Part shown: piece by piece, positions 1-10,553 of the stretch | Layout: each line of letters opens with the position of its first letter | Position numbering within the stretch: position 1 is the first letter of the stretch | Assembly: GCA_963678675.1 (NCBI GenBank) | Contig: OY783200.1 | Span: 18,282,603 to 18,346,602, forward strand | Direction: 5' to 3' | DNA: 64,000 bases | DNA from: Xiphydria camelus | Taxonomy: Eukaryota; Arthropoda; Insecta; Hymenoptera; Xiphydriidae | Notes under the pieces: generated by a model | Seen by the model: the letters and a program-made list of their open reading frames with translations, nothing else | Database searches by the model: none | Told to the model about the DNA's origin: nothing | Position numbers and translations under genes: made by a program

Positions 1-475
1 TCCTCAAAATTGCCTTACGAAATTTAAAGAATAACATCAGATTGAGTCAATTACAAAGTGTTCACACCCAGGCTCTGAGAGTGGATGGAGCTTATTTCAA
101 ACGTGCTTTATACGGCAGACCAACAGCTCGGTTAGCCTCCTCTGCCGTCACTACGGATATCTATTAATTGAAAACCGAACCGCATAGATCTCGAGACACC
201 GAAATTATCGACGTCTAGTCGAGCAATGCAACCTGTCAATAAAATGTCAACATAACAAAAAATCATGACCTGTGTATCTACTCAGTGACTCAGTAGAGAG
301 TTCTTTATATTTATATTCCCCAAATACATAACTGCCACGAAGTTAACGAATGACTTTAAGAGGGAAGACGAATTAATTTTATATATACTTAAAGGTAACC
401 CGACTAGAAATTTCATCGGGTCAACCAGATCATATGTCTGGATCCGATCAGGTCCCGACAAGGAATTCGCTACGA

Positions 476-768
476 GTTTTTCCTGACCAGGTTCAGATCA
501 GGACCAGATCGGGATATCCTGATCACGTGACACCCGATGTTACGCTAGCTTTTCCTGACCAGGTCCAGATCAGGACCAGATCGGGATATCCTGATCACGT
601 GACACCCGATGTCACGCTAGTTTTTCCTGACCAGGTCCAGATCAGGACCAGATCGGGATATCCTGATCACGTGAAATCCGATGTCACGTTAGTTTTTCCT
701 GATCGTGTCCAGATCAGGACCAAGTCGGGATATCCTGATCACGTGACACGTCATAAGTCTCACTAGCT
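476..768. repeat. Four-copy 72-bp tandem repeat
   Basis: The motif TCCTGACCAGGT recurs at 481, 553 and 625 and in altered form at 697, exactly 72 bases apart. Each unit contains CAGATCAGGACCA and GATATCCTGATCACGTGA. Because 72 is a multiple of three, one forward frame stays open (434-766) and would give a 24-residue repeat. That frame is a by-product of the period, not evidence of a protein. The array lies inside the 52-2479 foldback. Confidence 0.9.
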
Positions 769-769
769 T

Positions 770-1689
770 TTCCATACCACCGCCAAATCAGGATCATATC
801 AGACAATTCAATTATTTTTTTTATGACCGAATCTAATATTTTACTTCTAGAAAAATCTCTCACACACTATTTTTTTATATTTATTCATTATTTTCCCAGA
901 TGAAAACTACTATATTACAGTAAATTCATTTTTGAGTTGGAATCCAATGAATATAAATATATGATGTATGTAGTATAAGGAATGAATAGAGTATGCGGAG
1001 TGAAGGTGAAAATGAGTGGGGCTTTTCCCCGTCAGTAGGGAGGTCTAATAGAAAGTAAGTGCCGCTGGATTGCAATAAAGAAATTCGTAGGCGCTGAAGG
1101 CGTTTAGGCCGAGGGAAACGCGCCATGGGTTGTCCGTTGTCCGTTTGCTAAAAATAACTGTAGGTAGTCCTTACGGAATGGAAAGGGCGGGGGTAACCGA
1201 GGCGATTGGGAAGGAAGAAGGCAGTTTTACGGGAACGGCGAAAGACGAAAGACGGAACGACGTGCCAAACCCTAGAATACCTAGACTGTAGTATTTAGTA
1301 CATTAACATATTTTATTCGTAATAAAGTTATTTCGTTAGCTTTGATCTCTCCGGTGTTCTCCCCTCACTGCGCTCCAGCGTAAATCCCACATGCATGTTA
1401 TATAAAATAATAAGAAAGTGTTGCCTACCGTCTATCATAACCTCAAATTGGTGCTTGTGCTTTGTGTACTCGGGTTTGTGTGATTTGTATTAATTAGTCA
1501 CAATTGTTTGTACTGAAATAATTTATTGAGTGCAATATTGAAAATGTTTAATTTACTTGCAATACTTATTGAAAAGCAAATAAAATACTAGATTTCGTAT
1601 AATTTACACTGTCGAAAAATCATTTAAAATATATGATCTGGTTTGTAAGTGAGGTCCACGTAAAGAATCGACATCAAATCAATACTCTG
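770..1689. other. Interior of first foldback, no gene seen
   Basis: AT-rich DNA with a somewhat GC-richer patch at about 1000-1260. Only short open frames (such as 926-1126 on the minus strand) occur and none resembles a known protein. Confidence 0.6.
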
Positions 1690-2056
1690 GACCCGATCTG
1701 GTTAACCACGTCTGGTCCTCATTAGGAATTCCTGATCGGGTCCAGGGTAATGATTTGCGTTACACACATTCCTTACCTGGACCAGGGCAGGAATAGCCGA
1801 AAATTTCTAGTCGGGTATTCCTGGTCAGATCCTGATCAGGAATTCCTGATGAGGACCAGACGTGGTTAACCAGATCAGGACCTGATCAGGGCCAGATCAG
1901 GACCTCAGATCCTGATCAGGTTAACCACGTCTGGTCCTCATCAGGAATTCCTGATCGGGTCCAGAGGGTAATGATCTGCGTTACATACCTTGTCAGGAGC
2001 TAGCCAGGCATTCCTTACCCGGGCCAGGGCAGGTTCAACCGAAAATTTCTAGTCGG
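1690..2056. repeat. Direct and inverted repeats rich in CCTGATCAGG
   Basis: A block containing GGTTAACCACGTCTGGTCCTC, GGAATTCCTGATCGGGTCCAG and AAAATTTCTAGTCGGG occurs at about 1697-1815 and again at about 1918-2056, with an inverted partial copy at about 1832-1880. The palindromic words CCTGATCAGG and GGAATTCC are repeated throughout. Confidence 0.75.
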
Positions 2057-2143
2057 GAAGAATACCCATTTCTACGTAACCCTGGAGGTAGAGTGTTATG
2101 ACCGCGTACCTTCAGGGTGACGTGGACATGGGTGTTCTTACCT
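2056..2143. repeat. 88-bp hairpin at the inner edge of a foldback arm
   Basis: AAGAATACCCATTTCTACGT near the start pairs, with a few mismatches, with the complement of ACGTGGACATGGGTGTTCTT at the end. It sits where the right arm of the 52-2479 foldback meets its interior, so it may be a separate small insertion. Confidence 0.6.
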
Positions 2144-2479
2144 TTAGGAGAGTATCCGAAATTAATTCGCCTTCCCTTTTGAAGTCGTTCACTTCACGGC
2201 AGATACCTATTTGAGGAATATAAACAACCACCGAGTCACTAAGTAGGTACAGGTTATGATTTTTCGTTGCGTTGACATTTTATTGACAGGTTGCATTACT
2301 CGATTAGACGTCGATAAATTTGGCCTGTCGAGATTTATGCAGTTCGGTTTCAAATTAATAGGTGATTGGAATGACGGCAGGAGGGACTAACCGAGTCATT
2401 GGTCTATGTGTGTGTATGCGGCATATTATTTTGAAATAAGCTCCACCCAGTTTCGGAGCCTGGGCGTTAACACACTGTA

Positions 2480-2732
2480 TATTTATTATTCAATACAATT
2501 ATAATAGCAACAGATGTTAATCTGACTCTCGGTTGAATGTTAATTTGATTAAAGTAATATTGTATCGAATCAGTAAATATTTTTTCAGTTCGAGCCACTT
2601 AACATATGTATGTACAATATAATTAATTTCAATCGAGTCAGTAAATTTACGCAGGGTCATTTTAAACAAATAATAGTTGTTTGTAATAAATTAACCTTCT
2701 TCATACGACTAAACGTAATTCAACGGCAAAAG
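2480..2732. other. AT-rich DNA, nothing recognised
   Basis: No open frame, hairpin or repeat that can be supported. Confidence 0.5.
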
Positions 2733-3560
2733 GGGAACGAGCCGCAAAAACTCACGGGCATTATCTTGCAGTCAGCTCAGAGCTGACGAGCACAGGTGGA
2801 GGCGAACGAGGTCGATGCCACGCGCCGAACTGCACGGTACAGTATGTCCGAAAACGACGAAACGCACACCGACGCGAGCTTGTAAATATACCTATGTTCC
2901 TAACAACGGGTAAATAATGAGGGACGCGGCTCCCCGACGGCAGTGCAGTTTAACGGTGAAACGCGATTCCTGCCAGAAAACTTTGTAGTCAGAAGGGTCG
3001 AGCGCTGCCACGCGCGCGTTGCGAGGGATGACGTTCGGTTGGATGAAGAGAGAAGGGGAGGGGGGACCACGTTGCGGGGAGGTGTCTGAGATATTAATTA
3101 TGAGCAACTCCCGAGACCGGAGAGGGAGGAGGGGTTTGTCGAGGGGAAGGGTGGAAGAGGATCAGCGAGAGGAGGGCGAGAAGCCAACGTTAGTTGCCGC
3201 CGCGGTGATCCGGCGCCCTGGATTGGATTTCAATTATTTATCGAAAGGTTCTGTGTACTAATTGCAACGACGAGTTTCCCGGGGAGCGAGTTCCAGACGC
3301 GCAAGAAGTGGTACGGTACGTCGCGTCGCGGAGAGTGATGTGAGGAGGATACAACCGCGCGGTCGGCTTCGCTTTTGAAGAGTGAACACGAGAACCGATG
3401 AGAGACGTCGAGTCTTGTACGCTCTTTTAAATTATTATAGATTACGAGTCTAGTAGAGTTGCTTCGGTTGTCGGAACATGAATTGACGCGAGTATAGCTG
3501 AGCGGTAAGATGGGATTGGTCTGCGCAGCAAGATAATTAGATTCGTTCGCCAAAGTACAG
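2733..3560. other. GC- and CpG-rich island without supported exon
   Basis: Base composition rises sharply and CG dinucleotides are common. Open frames exist on both strands (3019-3261 plus, 3230-3553 minus) but neither has a recognisable domain, and overlapping frames on both strands are expected in such sequence. It could be a promoter, untranslated exon or conserved regulatory segment. Confidence 0.4.
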
Positions 3561-3927
3561 CTATGCTCACGTTTACTCAGATTCCATCGATTGAGAAGGA
3601 CGAATTTATCCTTGAGATACAGTTTGTGATAGTTTTGTACGAGTAATCATGGAAATTATTATTCGGTTCTAATTTAAAAGGATGTACTATATTTCCGGAG
3701 AATTATTTGTAATCGTTTCACACACACACACACGATTGTAACGTCTGAAAATTTACGTTTGTATACCTATATGCTTCTGTATGCCTTAGAATACATTTTT
3801 TAACGCAATAGTTTTATTTCGGTAGGATGTAGGAAAAAGTGGCGTCGGTTGTAACAAATAAAAGTTATTTGCGGATAATTAGTTTATTATAAATCGCAGG
3901 GAATCTTAATTTTACATGAAGAGAGAG
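3561..3927. other. AT-rich spacer with a short CA run
   Basis: A CA dinucleotide run lies at about 3719-3733. Nothing else is recognised before the foldback that starts at 3928. Confidence 0.5.
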
Positions 3928-5916
3928 AGGTAAGCTATGAGAGTACGAGCACAATTAACCGAACGGGTTGCCTACTTTCAGGGGCAAAATGGCGGAAAAT
4001 TTGAATTTTGCGGAAGTGCGCATGCGCCGTGGTGGGAAATTTGAATTCGCGCATCACGTGACCCAACGGAGCTCTGCCATTGGCCGAACCCCCACTCCTC
4101 GACCCCCGCCAGGTGGCGCCACTGTCGATGGTGGCTATTTTGAATTTTTCTCCGATAGAGCTGAGCCATTGGTTGAACCCCCACTCCTCGGTCTACACCA
4201 TCAACGCCAGGTGGCGCCACTGTCGGTGGTAGTCAACGCTAGATGTTGCCACCGTATGCGGTGGCCATTTTCACCGACAGAGCTCAATCATTGGTCGAAA
4301 CCCCACTTCTCGACCTGAGCCATTGGTCAAGGTCAACACCACTATCCCACTCGAACAGCCTTATCGCGTGCAGGTTCCGACTCGCGCATGCAGGTTCAGA
4401 CTTGTTCCGAGCAATCTTGCTACGCAGTTTTTCCGAGAACTGTTTACCACGATGATGTCTTTGGATTTGCCATGACGTCGTACGTACATATAAACGCTAC
4501 TGCGCACATCCGATTCCTGGGATTCGAGGAATCGAACCGCGCCGCTACTGCGCAGTTCCGATCGAGCCGAGCGTGATGACGTGTACGATCCGTGTTTCCG
4601 AAACCTGTATGATTATTCCTCATCACTTCTTCACATTATTTACCATTATTTACAAATTCAGTTAATTTCGAGGTTAAACGCTTCGATCTCCCGAATTGAC
4701 AGTTCCCGGGAAATCAGACGTTTTACACTTTTCGCGCTCTCGAAACACGGCTCGTAAGAATGCAGCGCACTCTTCTGAAGCCAACTTTAACTACAGCACC
4801 GTTCCAAGCACTACCAAAGTCAAATGTCAGGGAAATTCAAATACTTGCGTTATCCACGGGACATACTGTACAGTTTCGACCGATCCGCGCGTGTCACATT
4901 CCTGAGCGATGACGTCATACCTTATCGCGTCGCTACTGCGTAGTTGACCGACCTTGGAATGCATGCAGGGCATATCCTTTAAAATTTGATAGCAAGATTC
5001 AAGTCCGAACCTGCATGCATTTCAAGGCTGGTCAACTGCGCAGTAGCGATGCGATAAGGTATGAAGTCATCACTCAGGAATGTGACACACTCGGCTCGAT
5101 CGGAACTGCGCAGTAGCGGCATATCCTTTAAAATTTGATAGCAAGATTCAAGTCCGAACCTGTGCACGCATTCCAAGATCTGTCAACTGCGTAGTAGCGA
5201 CGCGATAAAGCATGACGTCATCACTCAGGAATGTGACACGCTCGGCTCGATCGGAACTGCGCAGTAGAGGCGCGGTTCGATTCCTCGAATTCCAGGAATC
5301 GGATGTGCGCAGTAGCGTTTAAATGTACGTACGACGTCATCGCAAATCCAGAGACATCATCGTGGTAAACAGTTCTCGGAAAAACTGCGTAGCAAGATTG
5401 CTCGGAACAAGTCTGAACCTGCATGCGCGAGTCGGAATCTGCACGCGATATGGCTGTTCGAGTGGGATGGTGGCGTTGACCTTGACCAATGGCTCAGGTC
5501 GAGAAGTGGAGTTTCGACCAATGGTTGAGCTCTGTCGGTGAAAATGGCCACCGCTTACGGTGGCGACACCTAGCGTTGACTACCACCGACAATGGCGCCA
5601 CCTGGCGTTGATAGTGTAGACCGAGGAGTGGGGGTTCAACCAATGGCAGAGCTCTATCGGAGTAACATTCAAAATGGCCACCGTCTACGGTGGCGCCACC
5701 TAGCGTTGTCTACCATCGACAGTGGTGCCACCTGGCGGGAGTCGAGGAGTGGGGGTTCGACCAATGGCAGAGCTCCGTTTGGTCACGTGATGCGCGAATT
5801 CAAAATTCCCGCCACGGCGCATGCGCACTTCCGCAAAATTCAAATTTCCCGCCATTTTGCCCCTGAAAGTAGGCAACCCGTCCGGATAACTGTGCTCGTA
5901 CTCTCATAGCTTACCT
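3928..5916. mobile_element. 2.0-kb giant palindrome (foldback element)
   Basis: Nearly the whole element is an inverted repeat: the left arm begins AGGTAAGCTATGAGAGTACG and the right arm ends with its complement at 5916. Arms of about 950 bases each meet near 4940-4970. Both arms carry repeated phrases such as GGTGGCGCCACCT, AATGGCAGAGCT and GAACTGCGCAGTAGCG. Open frames on both strands (3968-4318, 5592-5909 and others) are mirror images of one another and show no family match. No target duplication is obvious. Confidence 0.85.
4966..5220. repeat. About 150-bp direct duplication near the palindrome centre
   Basis: GCATATCCTTTAAAATTTGA followed by TAGCAAGATTCAAGTCCGAA occurs at about 4970 and again at about 5119. 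Each copy leads into a GTCAACTGCGYAGTAGCGAY segment. Confidence 0.75.
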
Positions 5917-6148
5917 ACTAATAAGATTGATACATACCTCATTTCAAAGTTTGATCTTTGTGTATTCACATGAAACAATGTGCTTTTTTGAAAAACCGTT
6001 GTGGGACTAGTCGAAACAAAATAATGACGGACAACAACACTAACAATTTGGTAATAATTCCTAAGAAACAGACACTGACAAGCTTACTCTGGAGAATGCC
6101 ATCTAGTTTTTTAGTAAGAATATAGAATGATACATATATTTTATTTTC
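5917..6148. other. AT-rich spacer, nothing recognised
   Basis: No supported feature. Confidence 0.4.
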
Positions 6149-6421
6149 TTGTCAATAGATGATGTCGCTACAGTCAAAATATTACAATTGATCCCTGCCT
6201 CAAAACCGATATCACTCTCCGCTACTTTAAATCCTCTAATTAAAAGTTGCGTATCTAAAATCAAGAGAAAAGTCTTTAATCAGTGTGCGTCGTTTCGTAT
6301 ATCGCCTATACTCGTTACAATATTAAGACGATATCTAATCGAAATTCAGTGGAGTTTACTGAACGTCGTTTGTAAATATAACCTCGCATCAAATTTAATG
6401 CAATTTTGTTGTAATAAGTAA
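6149..6421 (+). pseudogene. Possible decayed non-LTR reverse transcriptase fragment
   Basis: A 90-codon open frame. Residues about 17-35 read PASKPISLSATLNPLIKSC, which resembles the RPISL..(T/C)L.KL.E segment of jockey-like LINE reverse transcriptases. The tail VVCKYNLASNLMQFCCNK resembles the later segment in which a leucine-rich helix is followed by N/S-LI-FI-NLI. The YADD catalytic box is not present and the frame ends before it would be reached. There is no flanking endonuclease or poly-A tail. The likeness could be chance, so this is a weak call; otherwise the frame is unrecognised. Confidence 0.25.
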
Positions 6422-6729
6422 ATTGTATCGAAATATATATAATACAAACACAGCTAACACATCGTAAATCTTTGCAGTATTCGTGGTAAATGCTTTAAAT
6501 GCATATATATATATATATATATGCAATCAGATACTTAATAAGTTCAATAATTCTATTGATCCGTATCTTTCTTCCATTATAATATTATAATGTAGAAACT
6601 ATGGAAATAACTAATCAATGGAACTTGAACTGTCAACGGAATATTTTATTGAAAAAAATGACTATTCAAAAGACGTTCAATCTAGGAAAAAGTTCTCTTA
6701 AAGAAATCTCTTCGAATATACTAGTATGT
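6422..6729. other. AT-rich DNA with a TA microsatellite
   Basis: An alternating TA run lies at about 6502-6522. Nothing else is recognised. Confidence 0.5.
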
Positions 6730-7290
6730 ATATGTAGACCGTCCTTCTGAGCGGAGAATCGCCCGTAACTCACCTTGAAGAATGAATACGAAAATCTTCG
6801 CCGACGCTTATACCTTCCATACCTGGTGCGCTTCTCCAGCTGCGGGAGAGGTGCTCGTAAAGGTTCAGTGAATATACTTCGCGTAGGTGTACGTTATCGC
6901 GAAATGGGGGCCAGTTGCGAGAATCGAATAACTCGGAACCGGAATATTCGCTCGTCCTCGAGACGGTTCCTTTTAACATTGGAAATGTTTAAGGAATCGG
7001 TGTCCTGAGGTAGGAGTGCACGAAACTTCAAAATGTAACAAATGTTCGTTCGCGACCCCTGGGCATTTGAGTGGGCGTGGGGAGCTGATCTTGATGTCAT
7101 TTTGTAGATTGCAATTTTCTCTGTCTAATGAAGGTAATTTCAAGATTCTAATTGGAAGGGTATGGATACCCTTAAGGGTAAAGGGTGGTTCGACTCGTCC
7201 ACTAGGGCGGCACGGCTTCCGTGTTTATAAACTCGATATGTTTATTTCGGACGCGCGATAAGATTTCTCGCTCGGGCGGTATGACACCTG
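6730..7290. other. GC-richer segment with a strong minus-strand splice-donor motif
   Basis: On the minus strand the sequence CTTCAAG followed by GTGAGT (donor boundary near 6775/6776) fits the splice-donor consensus well. Upstream of it on that strand is an open frame (6770-6979). The opposite strand is also open (6775-7008). No domain is recognised, so an untranslated or first coding exon is possible but unproven. Confidence 0.2.
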
Positions 7291-7379
7291 TGTGAAGTTG
7301 GCCCCCCCCCCCCCACAAGCGATTAAAAGTTTTTTAAATACATGATCCTTTGTGTGTCCTTTGTTTGTCCATCACTTTG

Positions 7380-7690
7380 TTTTGTTTGTCCAACCCACCG
7401 TAAAGAAGATATAGCTAAAAATAGGTCGGGGGGCTAACTTCACGCTAGCCCCCCCATAGCGTAATTTCGAAAATTCAAATGCGTGATCGTTTGTCCTTTG
7501 TTTGTCCATAATTGTCCATCACTTTGTTTCGTTTGTCCAACCCACCGTTTAGAAGATATAGGGAGGGGAAGCTAGCGTGAAGTTACCCCCCCCCCCCCAT
7601 AGCGTAATTTCGAAAATTCAAATGCATGATCGTTTGCCTTTTGTTTGTCCATGATTGGCCATCACTTTTTTTCGTTTGTCCAACCCACTG
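7380..7690. repeat. Degenerate tandem repeat of a roughly 140-bp unit
   Basis: TTTGTCCAACCCACCG followed by AGAAGATATAG, a CTAGCGTGAAGTT segment with a poly-C tract, and GCGTAATTTCGAAAATTCAA recurs about three times, ending in a truncated unit. Confidence 0.75.
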
Positions 7691-7785
7691 TTGAGGGGGG
7701 GGGGGGGGTATTAAATCTACAACTTCGCTTCCGCCATTTTTCTCGTAAGTCAACTACAGGTAAACGGCGAAAGCAAAGTTGTAAG

Positions 7786-8224
7786 TGATAACACCTCGGC
7801 ATCGTTTGCCCATTTCTAGATACAGTGTCAGTATGCATTTTCGTCGTTTGCCCAACCCGTAAAATCGGTAATAATAACTCAGAAACGTTTATCCATTTTT
7901 AGAAAGAGTCTCAGTAAGCATTTTCGACGTTTGTCCAACCCGTGGAATTCCTCTACAGCGAGTTTCATAAGTGAAGTAAAAATTCAAAGTCGTAAAATCG
8001 GTGATAACAACTCGAAAATGTTTGTCCATTTTTAGAAAGAGTCTCAGTAAGCATTTTCGACATTTGTGCAACCCGTGGAATCACTCTACAGCGAGTTTCA
8101 TAAGTGAAGTAAAAATTCAAAGTCGTAAAATCGGTGATAACAACTCGGAAACGTTTGTCCATTTCTAGAAAGAGTCTCAATAAGCATTTTCGACGTTTGT
8201 CCAACCCGAGGAATCCCTCTACAG
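7786..8224. repeat. 133-bp tandem repeat
   Basis: CATTTTCGACGTTTGTCCAA or close variants begin at 7919, 8052 and 8185, exactly 133 apart, with a shortened unit before them near 7834. Each unit carries TCTACAGCGAGTTTC and AAAGTCGTAAAATCGGTGA. The array continues as an inverted copy from about 8225, which forms the palindrome centre. Confidence 0.9.
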
Positions 8225-8672
8225 CGAGTTTCTAAAAATGGACAAACGCTTTCGAGTTGTTATCACCGATTTTACGACTTTGAATTTTTACTTCACTTAT
8301 GAAACTCGCTGTAGAGGGATTCCACGAGTTGGACAAACGTCGAAAATACATACTGAGACTCTTTCTAAAAATGGACAAACATTTCCGAAGTGTTATTACC
8401 GATTTTAAGGGTTGGGCAAACGTCGAAAATGCATACTGACACTGTATCTAGAAATGGGCAAACGATGCCGAGGCGTTATTACTTACAACTTTGCTTTTGC
8501 CGTTTACCTGTAGTTGGCTTACGAGAAAAACGGCGGAAGCGAAGTTGTAGATCTAATACCCCCCCCCCCCCCCCCATATCTTCTAAACGGTGGGTTGGAC
8601 AAACGAAACAAAGTGATGGCCAATCATGGACAAACAAAGGACAAACGATCATGTATTTAAAAATTTAATTTA

Positions 8673-9433
8673 ATATTAATTCTTGTTAATTCTCTTTTAG
8701 GTGTAAAGATTCAAAATTATTTTATTTTTATCCTCGACATATTTTTAGAGTACCTATACTCCATACGTTTCTCTACAAATTTTGTCCTACATTGAATTTG
8801 TAAATTTTTTACTCTTTTACATTTCACTTTGACGTATTTGGAACGTCTACGTTTTATTCCTTTCATCCGAACTGAATCGACATTAGACATCTAAGGCCTA
8901 GTTCCACAACAGGTTTAACTATAATGCTTGGTTGGTTGTTATGATACCAGCTCTTGGCTACTCCATAGCAACTAGCCACAGATTATAGTTCATCAATCAC
9001 ATCTTTATCCCGTGCGCAGGCTGTGAGACCGCACCTCACCAGTTAAGGGTTAAAAAGACGGCAAGAAAAATTATATGCATTGATTTGGTGAATTAAATGT
9101 GTTACTAAAACCGGCATATAATCATTCTAGTAAAAAAGATTATTGATATAAGTATAATTGACTTACGTTCAACATCAGTTCAGCCAATTTTGTAATAAAT
9201 GGCGCAAACGCGCAAATAGAGGTCCGCATGAACATCCTATGTTAAGCTCAAAAATGGAAGAAATGGAAATTTCGGCTAATTTTAGACATTGTTGGACACA
9301 CAATTTAGGCAATGGAGATAGAACATATATTGAACCTCTGGGTCGTAGTGATAATACAACATTGAAGATTGCAATAGGTTCCAAATTTCGATTTAAAAAT
9401 CGACCACACTAAAATGATAATTTCGAACCAGAG
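8673..9433. other. AT-rich DNA with a small imperfect hairpin
   Basis: AACTATAATGCTTGGTTGGT at about 8928 pairs imperfectly with a segment ending near 8992 (about 27-bp arms). An 84-codon frame at 9158-9412 has no recognised domain. Nothing else is supported. Confidence 0.4.
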
Positions 9434-9435
9434 TA

Positions 9436-9957
9436 GGGAAGGATGGGGTAATGCCGGTCATCTAATTATCTGAAGTGTACAACGTTCGATAATGGTACCA
9501 CGGGTGAAGAATTTCAAAAGAATGACAGAGAAGCATCATATCACGTTATCGATTCATTCTATTTAATTACATTGCTTCAAGGCACATTTATTTATTTCAA
9601 GTGTTTCTGATATCATTTCCTAGCCATACATGATTGAAGGTAAGTCAAAAAGTATTTACTTTTTCTCCACGTCCGTCTGTTTGCACATAAATATAAGAAA
9701 ATTTAAAAAATAAAGATGGCAAAAATATGTTAAAATATAATAATACCCCAAAGGCTAAAACATCATTAACAATTTTGTTTACTCTGCGTAAAAAAATCAG
9801 GTCTGAAGCGGTTAAAATGCATTGTCAAATGCTTGGCCAGTATTCCCCCATAGGTGGATTAAAGACTTATTATACTTGTTTGTTTTCAAATTTGGAGTAA
9901 AATTTACTCTGTTAGCTCTAATTCCGCTTAGGTGACCGGCATCCCCCCTCCCACCCC
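9436..9957. mobile_element. 522-bp TA-site MITE with GGG ends
   Basis: The left end TA GGGAAGGATGGGGTAATGCC and the right end, read from the other strand, TA GGGGTGGGAGGGGGGATGCC share the word ATGCCGGTCA followed by YCTAA. TA dinucleotides at 9434-9435 and 9958-9959 fit a TA target duplication. No transposase. It shares the TA-GGG architecture of several other elements here. Confidence 0.75.
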
Positions 9958-9959
9958 TA

Positions 9960-10332
9960 TTAGTTGCTTAATAATCAATATCGATGAAAGTGGTAAGTCC
10001 AAAATCGTCATGTCAGTTGATGCTCTAGCAAGGAAACTACTAGGAAGATGTATCTCACCTATTTTCTACATTCTGCGATGTATTGTCGTACGTCAAAAAA
10101 TATTAAATGCCTATTTTTTACGTGCCAATTTGGTCATTCAAGGGGTCCAGACCACCCCTAAATTTGACTTCCTAAAACTGTTTTTCCTTACCATGAGTTT
10201 AAAAGCGTAATACTTCACTGTTATGCATCGTCTTCTGATAAGGAATAACGTCCAATTTGTTTCATTAAGAAATTTCACGTAGCAATTACTGGCATCTATT
10301 CATATTTCGCAAAGCATTAAAATAAGAACTAA
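9960..10332. other. Unassigned AT-rich DNA
   Basis: A short open frame runs to 10210 without recognisable domains. No repeat is seen. Confidence 0.4.
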
Positions 10333-10500
10333 TGACTCGGAGAAAAAAATAGTTACGACGACTATATATCTCTCTTTTTCATTCCGATAATTACAGATAG
10401 TTGTGACGACTATAAGATCTAGTGCTGATTATCAAACTTGAAGAGTCATCATCAAAATATGTATAGTTGTGACGCGACTGTGTTAAATTCTCTTGGTGTA
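10333..10500. mobile_element. CAC-GAGAA-ended MITE, AGTTGT family copy 1
   Basis: Starts CTCGGAGAAAAAAATAGTTA and ends AATTCTCTTGGTG before TA. The interior carries ATAGTTGTGACGACTATAA and CTAGTGCTGATTATCAAAC, words shared by about ten other copies in this window. Confidence 0.7.
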
Positions 10501-10553
10501 CTCAACCTCTATAATGTCCTTTTCAAATACAACGAAAGAAGAATTTCTATTAA

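Larger units (their letters stand above)
52..2479. mobile_element. 2.4-kb foldback element with arms of about 350 bp
   Basis: The first about 350 bases (52-403) reappear inverted at about 2140-2479 with moderate divergence. The ends read TACAAAGTGTTCACACCCAGG and, from the other side, TACAGTGTGTTAACGCCCAGG. If the outer TA is the duplicated target, the element proper starts CA. The interior (404-2140) holds a 72-bp tandem array, a second repeat cluster rich in CCTGATCAGG and a hairpin. No transposase reading frame is visible, so it is non-autonomous and its superfamily is unknown. A 220-bp relative with the same ends lies at 52550-52768. Confidence 0.8.
7303..8672. mobile_element. 1.37-kb foldback element with internal tandem repeats
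   Basis: The left end (TTTTTTAAATACATGATC then TTTGTCCTTTGTTTGTCC forms) returns inverted at the right end (GGACAAACAAAGGACAAACG, ATCATGTATTTAAAA). Poly-C tracts at about 7302-7315, 7587-7599 and 8560-8576 and poly-G at about 7694-7708 lie in the arms. Inner arm sequence around 7710-7790 (ACTTCGCTTCCGCC) pairs with 8470-8555. No transposase frame. Short frames in the arms (7889-8204, 8390-8668) mirror each other. Confidence 0.85.

Noticed and set aside
434..766. 110-codon frame with a 24-residue repeat
   Set aside because: Produced by a 72-bp tandem repeat whose length is a multiple of three, inside a foldback element.
3230..3553. Minus-strand frame ending with FLRVWNSLPGKL, like a LINE C-terminus
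   Set aside because: Only one short motif fits, the rest has no similarity I can name, and it lies in a CpG-rich patch open on both strands.
7786..8224. CRISPR-like regular repeats
   Set aside because: Units are 133 bp and contiguous without unique spacers; eukaryotic foldback array.
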